DNA of 64,000 bases from Limnephilus marmoratus (Eukaryota; Arthropoda; Insecta; Trichoptera; Limnephilidae), in NCBI GenBank assembly GCA_917880885.1, contig OU862933.1, forward strand, positions 11,933,679 through 11,997,678. The letters are read 5' to 3'. The notes under the pieces were generated by a model, which worked only from the letters and a program-made list of their open reading frames with translations, was not told the origin of the DNA and made no database searches. Both the position numbers and the translations under genes were made by a program. This document shows, in pieces, positions 1 to 8,387 of the stretch. How positions within the stretch are numbered: position 1 is the first letter of the stretch; every line of letters starts with the position of its first letter.

Positions 1-323
1 GGCATGCGTTTGGCGTGTTTCCCGACTATGCACCGGTGCTGAAGGGATCAATGATGCTAGTTCCTCGGAGCATCTTCCATTGTAATACCGGTAGAACAAG
101 GATAGCATTCCCACCCGACGCCTGTGCTCTAAAGATTGCAATCCGTCTGTTAAGATGGGAGAATCTATCAAACGGACCGCCCGTTTCTGCACAGAGTCGA
201 GGGTATTTTTCAGGTATTTTGGAGCTCCAGACCAGAGGTGGCTGCCAAATTCAACCGTGGGGCGCACTTGTGATTTGTACAGGGTTAGCAGTTGTGTACT
301 ATTAAAGTATCTGCGGGCCCTGT
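1..323 (-). mobile_element. LINE-H copy A, 3' part of reverse-transcriptase ORF (first half)
   Basis: Closely matches 32540-32880, so it is a dispersed repeat. Read on the minus strand, the translation keeps the C-terminal signature of Jockey/CR1-type non-LTR ORF2 proteins: a block like QKRAVCLIDSPILTDGLQSL followed by a block like LSLFYRCYNGRCSEEL. The frame is broken by shifts, so it is a dead copy. The copy is cut at 323 by the DNA transposon at 324-2658 and resumes at 2659. The element's 3' end lies beyond the left edge of the window. The plus-strand reading frames over this stretch are shadows. Superfamily is from memory of the motif pattern; the exact clade is uncertain. Confidence 0.75.
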
Positions 324-470
324 CTAGGGTGGATCGCCATTGTATGGAAAATTTTTATTTTTATAAATCAGTTTTCGCGGGGTGTGGAATAGATGCTCTA
401 GGTACATACAATTAAGCACACAAAATATCAATTTAAAATTTTGATAACAAGTACTGCCACAAAGCAGTTG
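324..470 (+). repeat. Left terminal inverted repeat of hAT-like element 1
   Basis: About 140 bp, imperfectly inverted relative to 2530-2658. The best conserved blocks are the GCGGGGTGTGGAAT stretch beginning at 377 and CAAGTACTGCCACAA at 448-462. Confidence 0.75.
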
Positions 471-695
471 AATTATTTACAAACTGGTAAAAAAATGTCC
501 CTTTTTAAAACAGTTTTGTGTCAATATGAATACTTTAATTTTTACTTTTACATTTCATAATGAATAAAAATTGCCGCGCCTTGAATAACAACATTTAAAA
601 AAATTGATATTTTTTATTAATCCCGCGAAAATTTGACAAATTGCTGAGTCCACTTTCGCGCACTATACCAAGAAACGCAACAAACATCTTTAGAT

Positions 696-2300
696 CAACC
701 GTCCACATCTCGCAGTACAGTTTCAAGTTTTACTAACGTTGATCTTCCAACTGACCAACAATACTTTACTTCATCTACTTCTTCTTCTTGTATAATAAAT
801 CCAACAGACAGTAGACTATCTGTTGTATCCAGAACACTGGATCGATACAGTATTTCTGATCGGGCGGGTGCTGCCATCGTCTGTGCTACAATGCAAGATA
901 TTGGATTAGTGACAACAGATAATCTAACAAACGTAATCGATCGTAATAAGATTCGACGTGCTCGTGCCGAAACCAGGACCACACTGCCTGACTGCCATCA
1001 ATCAGCCCCATTTTGATTCGTGCATTTGCATATCGTTTGAAGGTTGAAAAGATAAAACATTAATCAAGTAGGATGGACTCAGAAAAGTTGTGATAGAAGA
1101 ACATATCAGTCTTTTGAAAGAACCTGGCTCACAATACATTGGCCACATAGGCGTTAAGTTCGGTGATGCTAAAACAATAACTCACAAATTGTTTGCATAT
1201 TTTGTGGCAAAATCCATTGATTTAGCGTGCACCGTGGCTATCGGATGTGACGGAACAGCAGTTAATACTGGAACTAAGTCTGGCATTATTCGACTTCTTG
1301 AAGGAAAGCTCCATCGTCCACTTCAGTGGTTGGTCTGTCAAATACATGCCAACGAGTTAAGTTTGAGATACCTTTTCGAATACATTGATGGAACGACAAC
1401 AGGTCCTAGAAGCTTTAGCGGCCAACTAACAAAGTTATTCAAGAACTGTGAACATCTTCCTGTGATAGAATTTCAAGCAATAGAATGCAACTTACCGGAC
1501 ATTACAAAATCCCGTGACGACCTTAGCACAGACCAGCTTTATTTATTGGAAATGTGCCGAGCAATCGCCGAAGGACAATGTAACAAAAACTTAGCCAAAA
1601 GAAACCCTGGTAAAATCTGTCATTTGCGTTTGTTAACAACAGCCAATACTATTCTCCGACTTTATATTTCAACCAAGAATCAGAAGAAAATCAGGTGATA
1701 TTGACTGAATTTATGCTAAGAGTGTATGCTCCGACATGGTTTAAAATAAAAAAAACACAACCTTCGTGTGTTTACGGGGCGAGACACCTCCACGAAACCA
1801 TAAAATTGTCTCGTTACCTTCCAGAGCATTTGAAAAAGGTGATAGATCCCGTAATTTAACGCAACGGGTATTTTGGCCACAGCGAAAATATACTTATTAG
1901 TACGCTAAACGACGAACGAAGACAAATTAGAGAGTTGGTTCTGAGACGGATTCTAAGTATCCGAGAACGTACGTCAGGGTTCTCTTCAATAAGAGTATTT
2001 AAGTTACCTACTTTTAATTTAACGCAGCAGACTATATTGACTTGATCTACTGGGAAAAACCATCAGAACCACCTCTTACAAAACTGATATCTAGCGAGAC
2101 AATAATTGATACCATTGCAGACCACGAAATTATCGAATTCAACATTTTGTGCAAGTTCCGATTGATGCCCTGTCACACGCAAGCCACGGAAAGATGCATC
2201 AAAGTGGTAACAGCATCAAGCTCTGCTGTTTGCGACCCTGAAAGACGTTAAGGGTGGATACAAAACAAGCTAGAATCTTGTCGTATAACGCCAGTGTTCA
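696..2300 (+). pseudogene. Decayed hAT-like transposase-related gene
   Basis: Pieces of one protein lie in order on the plus strand. At 696-1014 an N-terminal part includes ISDRAGAAIVCATMQDIG and NVIDRNKIRRAR. At 1012-1090 there is a stretch like KDKTL with two in-frame stops. The longest open piece, 1090-1698, includes CDGTAVNTG and WLVCQIHANEL and ends near ILRLYIST. Frame-broken remnants follow at 1699-2040 (LSRYLPEHLKKVIDPV) and 2042-2251 (CHTQATERCIKVVTASSSAVC). CDGTxxNTG followed by CxxH resembles the first acidic residue and C..H block of hAT RNase-H-fold transposases. I recall close relatives as uncharacterised multi-copy arthropod proteins; that is memory, not a search. The copy is dead: several stops and shifts. 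It lies wholly inside the inverted repeats at 324 and 2658, so it belongs to that element. Confidence 0.75.
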
Positions 2301-2529
2301 ATTCGAAGAAGGACTATAAAACGCAATAACTTTTATGATTTTTGACTTTATTTTTTAACATTGTTTGTGATTTTTTTGTGTAGCAATGGTACCTACTTTT
2401 ATTGTTTCTTGATTAGTAGATAATATTACAAGTAAATGAAAAGTTAAATTTTTTTATATTTTAACTACTTTTATTGAGCAAAGATAAAACCCTTCTTTTT
2501 CTAGTTTCTCGCTGTTTTTTGTAAAATTT

Positions 2530-2658
2530 GAATTGACTTGTGGCAGTACTTGCACTCAAAATATCTTTATGCTGTCATAATAACTTTTAAAAGTATCCCC
2601 ATAGAGCATCCATTCCACACCCCGCTGCTAAGAAAAACAAAAAATCGATCCACACTAC
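2530..2658 (-). repeat. Right terminal inverted repeat of hAT-like element 1
   Basis: Inverted partner of 324-470; the shared GTGTGGAAT and AGTACTGCCACAA blocks lie at equal distances from the two ends. Confidence 0.75.
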
Positions 2659-2815
2659 GTACAGTACGCCCAGTTTCTGTGAGGCTAACTTTACTCTGGC
2701 TTCGATGGAGCCCCCATACCTCAGCTGGTCACTTAGGGTTACACCAAGCATTTCGATGGAGGGCCTGTTCGGAAGATTGCTTCCGTTGAAAGAGACTATA
2801 TATATAAAAATGTAT
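2659..2815 (-). mobile_element. LINE-H copy A, second half
   Basis: Continues the copy interrupted at 323 and matches 32880-33035. On the minus strand it reads like SFNGSNLPNRPSIEMLGVTL then VKLASQKLGV, the part of non-LTR ORF2 between the reverse-transcriptase palm and the C-terminal block. Similarity to the second copy stops near 2815. Confidence 0.7.
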
Positions 2816-3848
2816 TATAGTTCGATGAGTTTTAACATCACCATATTGAATTTGGTGAAATTTAATATGGTGATAAAGTATTCGACAACATTCTTATCTG
2901 AGAAAAGTTTTATTTTGCATTAAAGACTTCATTTCCGCCATCATGAAATAAATTTCATTCCATAAACTACTCGTACCTATTTAAAAATCATATTAAAACT
3001 ATTCCATCAATCTGAGACTTTTCTTAGAAGATACAGCATAATATATTCCTAATTAAAATTGAAATTATCATACTCGAATAAAATTAATATTTTAGTCGAG
3101 TAGAAACATTTTACTTCTAAATTGAAACGAAATTAGCAATATTCTACGATTAACTTTAAAAACCAATCAGCATTTCTACGTATTTCGTGTGAATTATGAT
3201 ATTCCATATTCAAGTCGACATGATAAATCAACAATGGAAGTCCCGTCGTGAGAGGGCTATAAACAGCGAGGACAGACGGACACGAGGAAGGTCGGGAAGC
3301 TGCGAGAAGATGTTATCTGCGAGTCCCTCCCGGCCGGAACACCGGAACACAAGCAGTTAATATCACCAGGAGCTTTGGCAAGAATACGCTATAAACCACT
3401 GTGATGGATTTACTTAGGAACGGCCGTGAAGTTTGGGTAAGAAGTCTCAAATGGCCCATGTTATGTAAAGATGGTATCAAAATTGGCGAAGAAATGCGAT
3501 GTTATTACGTGTTGAAAATGGCAGTAAAGTTAATCTTAAGATAGGAGATGTAGTAATAGAATTTGTTAATAGGAAAGAAATAGTCTGAATTCTAGTGGAC
3601 AGGGAGGATCGCGTAGAGAGGAGCTTCAGAAATCGGTTGCATGTTGCAGCGGTGGGAACGGTGAACACCACCTTATAAATGTTTTCTTAAAAACAGCATT
3701 ATCTAAAATTAGAAATTATGTTATTTCATCATCCAAAAAAAAAAAAAATTTTTTTTTGTCAAAAAAGGGAAGTTTTTAACTGTGAACTGATTAAGTTGGA
3801 TCGATGTCTAATTTTTAAAAAAAAATCTAGAAATTTCATCTAAATTAT
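2816..3848. other. No recognised gene; weak coding relic at 3495-3677
   Basis: AT-rich. A GC-richer patch at 3228-3350 has a TATAAA at 3260-3265. Around 3495-3677 a plus-strand frame with a single stop reads like LLRVENGSKVNLKIGDVV and on to RNRLHVAAVGT, reminiscent of the end of an LTR-element polyprotein, but I cannot place it. Confidence 0.3.
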
Positions 3849-4149
3849 TGTGAAGGTCGAACAATGTCATTGACCTGCAGTCGTGCGGCAATTCTATTGG
3901 TCCTCCATCAACCAATTGGAATCGATCTCTGTCACAAGACACTCTCTGCGACGAAGATCACCAATTGATTCTGCTTTAAATTCCCGGTCAAGACGCAACT
4001 TGTATATCGTGTCTATTCGCCCTTCTCATTTATTATTTTTGTTAATATTTAATATTTAACTATGGTGGTTATATTCTGTTGTAATTTGTAAATAAACTTG
4101 TAAGTATTGTACCGACATCCTGCTTATTGGATTTACAACACAAGTTACA
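3849..4149 (+). repeat. Gypsy-type LTR followed by a primer-site-like sequence
   Basis: Starts TGTGAAGGTCGAAC and ends GTTACA, fitting TG...CA LTR limits at about 301 bp. It aligns with the partial copy at 63816-64000 (shared TGCAGT, ATTGGTCCTCC and AATAGGAATC-like stretches), which shows it is a dispersed repeat. An AATAAA lies at 4091. Just downstream, TTTGGAGGC at about 4154 resembles insect gypsy primer-binding sites. No gag or pol follows, so only one end of the element remains. Confidence 0.55.
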
Positions 4150-4688
4150 CCAATTTGGAGGCTTTTAAGGAGTGTCGGCAATTTTATCAAAGTTTCAAGC
4201 ACTTAGCTAAAACATTCTAAGAGATCATTTTTCCATAATTACTCGCGCGTACAGGTATTTTACAAGCTTGTTAATAACCAAAATACTGCGAAACGTCAAG
4301 TGCCTAGTTATTTCCTCCCGACTTTATCACATCTAATTTAGTTCGGCCATAGATGGCGTCCGATTCCTGCTGACCGTCATCAGACGGGAAGTTACTGCAG
4401 CACTAATGGCTCACGGGCCCCATTCTGGGAAGTTATGGACCCTTCTCGGCCCCTACTCCTGCCCCCTCCCACCTCCCCTCCGTCCTTTCATCCCCCTCCC
4501 CAGCCACCCGCAGCTCTGTCTGCCGTCCGCAGTACAAGCGCTACGATGTATCAAATTTAATTTTGCAAACCCTAACACTTGCTGGCTGATCGTGACAAAG
4601 ATAGAGTATATTGGATTTTTTTCCGGAGGTACCTATTTGTGTAAACTCGTGTAGTATAAGGGCTGAATCCAAACCGTTTTAAAACCTT
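4150..4688. other. No gene recognised
   Basis: Probably some LTR-element leader just after 4150. A pyrimidine-rich stretch at 4440-4530 opens short frames without any recognisable domain. Confidence 0.4.
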
Positions 4689-5398
4689 AAGAGCGTTTAA
4701 CCAGCCAGCGGCCGAAAATTCACATTTCGTCGAAAGTTGTTCTTACGATCGTGCAGGGCGGTTACAATGAGAAAGATTAATTATCGCCGTACCAGCTTTT
4801 TAAAATTATAACTAAATGTCGATTTTATTTCATTCAAAATTTGCTTTAATTTATACCTACATCCAAAAATGCTGAAAGGCGTGATCATAAAACTATTAAA
4901 ATAATGTACTTTTGTAATTATTTTTTGATTATAAGTATTTATCATTTTTCAATAATGTCTAAGTTAAATAAGAATGTTAAATACATCTGAAATATATTAG
5001 TTTGTAAGTGCGCAAATAAATATACAAGCAGACCAATTTTCGTCAAGAAACACATGTACGTATATATTTTTTAATGATTTTATTTAAACTAAAATGAAAA
5101 TTCCGAAACATGCCATATCCAGATAATGTATTGATTTATTTTACTGCGTGATTATATGATTTGAAATGGGTGTGGTACCTATAATACAAAATCTCTTTTG
5201 AAAATTTAACAAATCAGCCAACGACCTATGGTATAACTTTATTATACTAAAAACAATTTTTTTTTCTCAAAACTTAAAACATGCGAATGCTAGATAAAAG
5301 AACAATCTTTCGAAATTACACAAAAGAGTCAATACGTCTAAAATCTGATTTAAAAATGAAATATTTCTGGTTTTCTCTGGTAATGCCTACTGAAGTGC
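4689..5398 (+). mobile_element. TTAA-type non-autonomous repeat, copy 1
   Basis: Begins TTAA-GAGCGTTTAACCAGCC and runs colinearly with 53019-53735 over about 700 bp; a third, inverted relative is at 10800-11305. The far end (GGTTTTCTCTGGTAATGCC) matches the other copies, one of which ends CCCTCTTAA. TTAA at both margins suggests a Kolobok or piggyBac-like non-autonomous element. No transposase ORF. Confidence 0.55.
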
Positions 5399-5540
5399 AT
5401 CGTGCGATAAAGTTCCAGTACCCTATTACACCGACATATATTTTGTTTCAAAATAACACCCAACTGATGATTGCAGTAGATGGAATACACCATTTATAAA
5501 AAAAAAAAACATTTTTTTAATAAACTATTAACATTTTAAC

Positions 5541-6001
5541 TTAAGAGGGAATAACCAGACAAAACCGGAAACATGTCATTTTCAAATCAAGTTTTAGACG
5601 TATTGACTCTTTTCCACAAAAAATAGAGAAAAAAGAAATAAAAGGTAGAGATAAAAGCAGTAGCGTAGCGAGTAGGGGGGGGGCGGTGGGGGCGGACCGC
5701 CCCGGGTGCCACCCGAAGGGGGGGTTCCACTCGACCAAGATATTGTACATACGTAACCAAGATATTGCATACACATGAACACGGTCTGTTATTTATATAT
5801 TTTCGTAAGGCAGAATAGCCTATATTCTGAAATTCTCTAGCGTTTTGAATTTCTCAAGTCAACTTTCATAGGGGGGGGGGTGACACTAGGCCCCGGGGGG
5901 GTGACTTCCGCCCCGGGTGCCACCCATGCTAGCTACGCCACTGGATAAAAGGTCGTTGGCAGATTTGTTAAATTTTCAAACAAAATTTTGTGTTGTACAA
6001 C
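5541..6001 (-). mobile_element. TTAA-type repeat, copy 2 fragment, interrupted by a hAT MITE
   Basis: Starts TTAAGAGGGAATAACCAG and is the inverted counterpart of 5205-5398, including GACTCTTTTCCAC and, after the MITE, GTCGTTGGCAGATTTGTTAA. It is a separate fragment lying head-on to copy 1, split at 5658-5943 and abutting a Helitron end at 6002. Confidence 0.55.
5658..5943. mobile_element. hAT MITE with perfect 8 bp target duplication
   Basis: Ends are CAGTAGCGTAGC and GCTACGCCACTG, the CAGTGGCGTAGC type of hAT terminus. The 8 bp GATAAAAG is present at 5650-5657 and again at 5944-5951. The 286 bp interior is G-rich, with runs of eight or more G, and has no ORF. Confidence 0.85.
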
Positions 6002-6290
6002 ACAAGCAGATCCGGCCACACGTTGCTGTGGCTAATGAAACCTTTATAACCAACGCCTTCTATTGTAAAATCAAATTCATGCCATACATGCTGCCCGCTG
6101 CCGCTTGGCCAGATATATTATGTATTTCATCCAATTTATTAAAAAAACTTGACAAATTATATACCTAAAAACCTTTCTCACGAATCACTCTATCTATTGG
6201 TGAAAATCGCATGAAAATCCGTTGCGTATTTTAAAAGATCTAAGCGCACATACATCGTCAGCGACTTCATTTTATACTTAATAAAGGTAA
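6002..6290 (-). mobile_element. Helitron-like fragment (minus strand)
   Basis: The minus strand contains ACGCAACGGATTTTCATGCG, CACCAATAGATAGAGTGATTC and a terminal GGATCTGCTTG where the copy at 19312-19752 has GGTCTGCTAG. The 5' side reads TTTATTAAGTATAAAATG. It is the same non-coding family as the 19.3-19.75 kb copy, with an eroded CTAG end. Confidence 0.6.
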
Positions 6291-6394
6291 AGATAAGGAA
6301 AAAGGTACTTTTTTTATTGGTGCCCTTTTTAACTCATTTAAAGTACGCTCTAGCGTGTTTAAATCGCACTTTATGGAACGCGCGTTTTTTAAAG

Positions 6395-7690
6395 TTACCA
6401 TGGCAACATCAACAAATCAACAAAATGTGAAGTCTAAATGTCAACTTTTAACTATAAATCTGACAGGAATATTTTAAACGTCAAATAAAACATTACAAAT
6501 GTTTCAAAAATTTTATTCAAAGTTTACATTCTTTTTTACATCGTTTACATTCTAATTATTTAAATGGATGTGCAAAGAGCAGTTCGTATTATTTGAAATA
6601 TTAATACCTCCGTTTTTTAAATCGGAGGAAATGCTGTTCAAATTAATAGTATTCTCGGAAGCCAATGAGGCTGCACTTCCATTAATGGCAGTTCCAATAA
6701 TGTTTGAAACATTCTTCTTATTGCTAATGCTCTCTTCCACGTAACCAGTCGCCACAGCTGCCGATTTCCATCCTACTTGTCGTTGGATTTGATCAATTGT
6801 CATGCCACTATTTGCCATAATGGTAGCGGATGTACGTCGAAACGCATGTCCTGTATATTTCTCAGGATCGTTTAATTTAAGATAGCGTTCCTTTTTGTAA
6901 GGGGCATGATCCAAATGTGTTAATACCAACCACTTGATTGGTGCACTTACCCTTATCATACCGTAGAAAACCATGTCTGTACTTACATTTTGGGGTCGCA
7001 ATGATAAATATTGCTTCATAAGACGCACATAATTAATTGCACCACTGTCGGCAACAGTAAAACGTCGAGCCTTCACTGTTTTATATGGTCGGATGGTAAT
7101 AAGCAATACACTTCCTTCTTCTTTGATATCATATAAGCGTAAATCGCACAATTCACATCTTCTGCAAGAGCCAAAGATTCCGCAAATGGCTACCACCTTC
7201 AAAAATAAGTACGTAATGTCCGGTGCTTCCGTGAAAAACTTCCGCAAATCATCTTCTTTGAATACATACGCCTTCTTAGCAACGTCATCCTTGCTAATTG
7301 CCTTCATGAATGCATGCACTTTCACAAATGATTTTAAATCAACCCCTTTATTTATCCTCAACAGACATTGCAATTTCGAATGTATGGCCCACATAGTCGA
7401 TGCTTTGTACTGTTCCGACATTTTCTGAAGGTAAGCAAGCACAACTCGTTCATCTACATCTACTACGTTTTGCTCCTCCATCCATGTTATGTACCTTTCA
7501 TATTCTTTTTTATAAACGTCTTTGGATTTTTCAGGTATTAACCGCGATTCTGCTTTGGTATTTAAATTATCAATGTTAGAACTCATTTTACAACACACAA
7601 TAACTAGTAAAAACTGTGATGTCAACTATTAATCTTATGTGACAGATTGCAAATTAATGTTTGTGTTTTTCATTTCCATGACAACAAGAT
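6395..7690 (-). mobile_element. Crypton-like tyrosine-recombinase element (extent approximate)
   Basis: A compact single-gene element. Similar short sequences lie on both sides of the gene in the same orientation: ATGTCAAC...CTGACAG at 6438-6466 and ATGTCAAC...GTGACAG at 7619-7645, with CCATGGCAACA at 6398 and CCATGACAACA at 7676. There is no inverted terminal repeat, as expected for Cryptons, which move by site-specific recombination. The limits are inferred from these direct repeats. Confidence 0.55.
6552..7586 (-). CDS. Intact tyrosine recombinase (Crypton-like)
   Basis: A phage-integrase-type tyrosine recombinase that would cut and rejoin DNA through a 3'-phosphotyrosine. In the longest frame (357 codons from 7625) the catalytic set is complete: Arg155 in GSCRRCEL, a probable Lys182 in RPYKTVKARRF, His260 and Arg263 in TGHAFRR, Trp286 in QVGWKS and Tyr295 in ATGYVEES. 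Residues about 30-110 look like the helical SAM-like core-binding domain. I prefer the Met at codon 14 (7586, MSSNIDNLNTK), because the first 13 residues are hydrophobic and unlike the rest, giving 344 residues. The low-complexity Asn/Ser-rich tail after residue 310 is not part of the fold. The frame has no stop or shift, unusual here. It most resembles insect Crypton recombinases; a domesticated host gene is the alternative. Confidence 0.85.
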   Translation of the reverse strand: MSSNIDNLNTKAESRLIPEKSKDVYKKEYERYITWMEEQNVVDVDERVVLAYLQKMSEQYKASTMWAIHSKLQCLLRINKGVDLKSFVKVHAFMKAISKDDVAKKAYVFKEDDLRKFFTEAPDITYLFLKVVAICGIFGSCRRCELCDLRLYDIKEEGSVLLITIRPYKTVKARRFTVADSGAINYVRLMKQYLSLRPQNVSTDMVFYGMIRVSAPIKWLVLTHLDHAPYKKERYLKLNDPEKYTGHAFRRTSATIMANSGMTIDQIQRQVGWKSAAVATGYVEESISNKKNVSNIIGTAINGSAASLASENTINLNSISSDLKNGGINISNNTNCSLHIHLNN

Positions 7691-7753
7691 ATTGTGATGT
7701 CACATCACGAATTCATTAATAGTTCTTATTTCCAAATTTTTAATAATAATATC

Positions 7754-7784
7754 TGTTTGGTTCTGAAACAGTCTTTTAGAAAAC
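7754..7784 (+). repeat. 31 bp inverted U3 tip at the left end of the BEL/Pao insertion
   Basis: Identical to the complement of 10651-10681. Preceded by ATATC, which also follows the right end. Confidence 0.85.
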
Positions 7785-8032
7785 CGGAAAAAGGTCAACG
7801 AAATGGAATGATTCAAACTTCAAAACACAATACTCTGGCTTCAAAATTACGTCTACCAAAAAAAAAACGACAAAAAAACGAAAATATCCGGCTCGAAGGA
7901 CCAAAAATGTCACGGCCGATACCGAGACACGAAAAGCTGACTGTAAATCCCTTTTTTTGTTGAGTTAATACCAAATAATTGTGTTTTGAAATTCAATCGT
8001 AAGGAAATAGGAATTGAGAGGAAATCTCTTAC

Positions 8033-8387
8033 CTTTTGACGGCGTACTACGGCGATGCAGGATCGATCCTGGCTTTCAGCACTGACACAACACCAGGCTT
8101 CTACGAACGACAGTTTTTTACGATAAAAAGACGAAATCTTGCGATATTTGCAATATTATCCACGAGAGAGCTGTGACCCATGTCACGAACAAAATTCAAC
8201 TGCCCAAGTGGGTAAGGTGTACTTGGGCAACAATATTGTACAATTATTTCCTCTTGTAGGTAGGACCATCTTCTTCTTTTCCTGGTGAGACTTTGAGGAA
8301 AGGAGGAAGAGAAAGGAATGCATGATTGATGAAGGAACTTGAGGAAAATGGATTTAGTTTTCTAAAAGACTGTTTCAGAACCAAACA
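8033..8387 (-). repeat. BEL/Pao LTR copy 1 (unspliced form)
   Basis: On the minus strand it begins TGTTTGGTTCTGAAAC. Identity with the second copy ends at GTCAAAAG, where this copy continues GTAAGAGATT, a near-perfect 5' splice site, then into leader-like sequence. The real LTR end therefore probably lies nearer 7920. Confidence 0.8.

Larger units (their letters stand above)
324..2658 (+). mobile_element. hAT-like DNA transposon 1 with long inverted repeats, inserted in LINE-H copy A
   Basis: The sequence before 324 and after 2658 joins into continuous LINE-H sequence when compared with the uninterrupted copy near 32865-32885, so this is an insertion of about 2.3 kb. The ends are inverted: TAGGGTGGATCG at 325-336 against the complement of CGATCCACACTA at 2646-2657. 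Strong inner blocks are also inverted: 377-400 against 2602-2625, and 448-462 against 2538-2552. The start TAGGG fits the hAT terminal consensus YARNG. No clear 8 bp target duplication remains; only a GT overlap is certain, so the ends may have eroded. The interior carries the pseudogene at 696-2300. Confidence 0.8.

Noticed and set aside
695..982. Minus-strand frame of 95 codons
   Set aside because: The plus strand in the same place encodes the N-terminal part of the hAT-like pseudogene; the minus frame is a shadow.
2650..2662. CACTA (En/Spm) terminus at CACACTACG
   Set aside because: CACTA termini should read inward from the end; here CACTAC reads outward, and the partner end is TAGGG.
7093..7428. 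Plus-strand frame of 111 codons
   Set aside because: Antisense shadow of the tyrosine recombinase.
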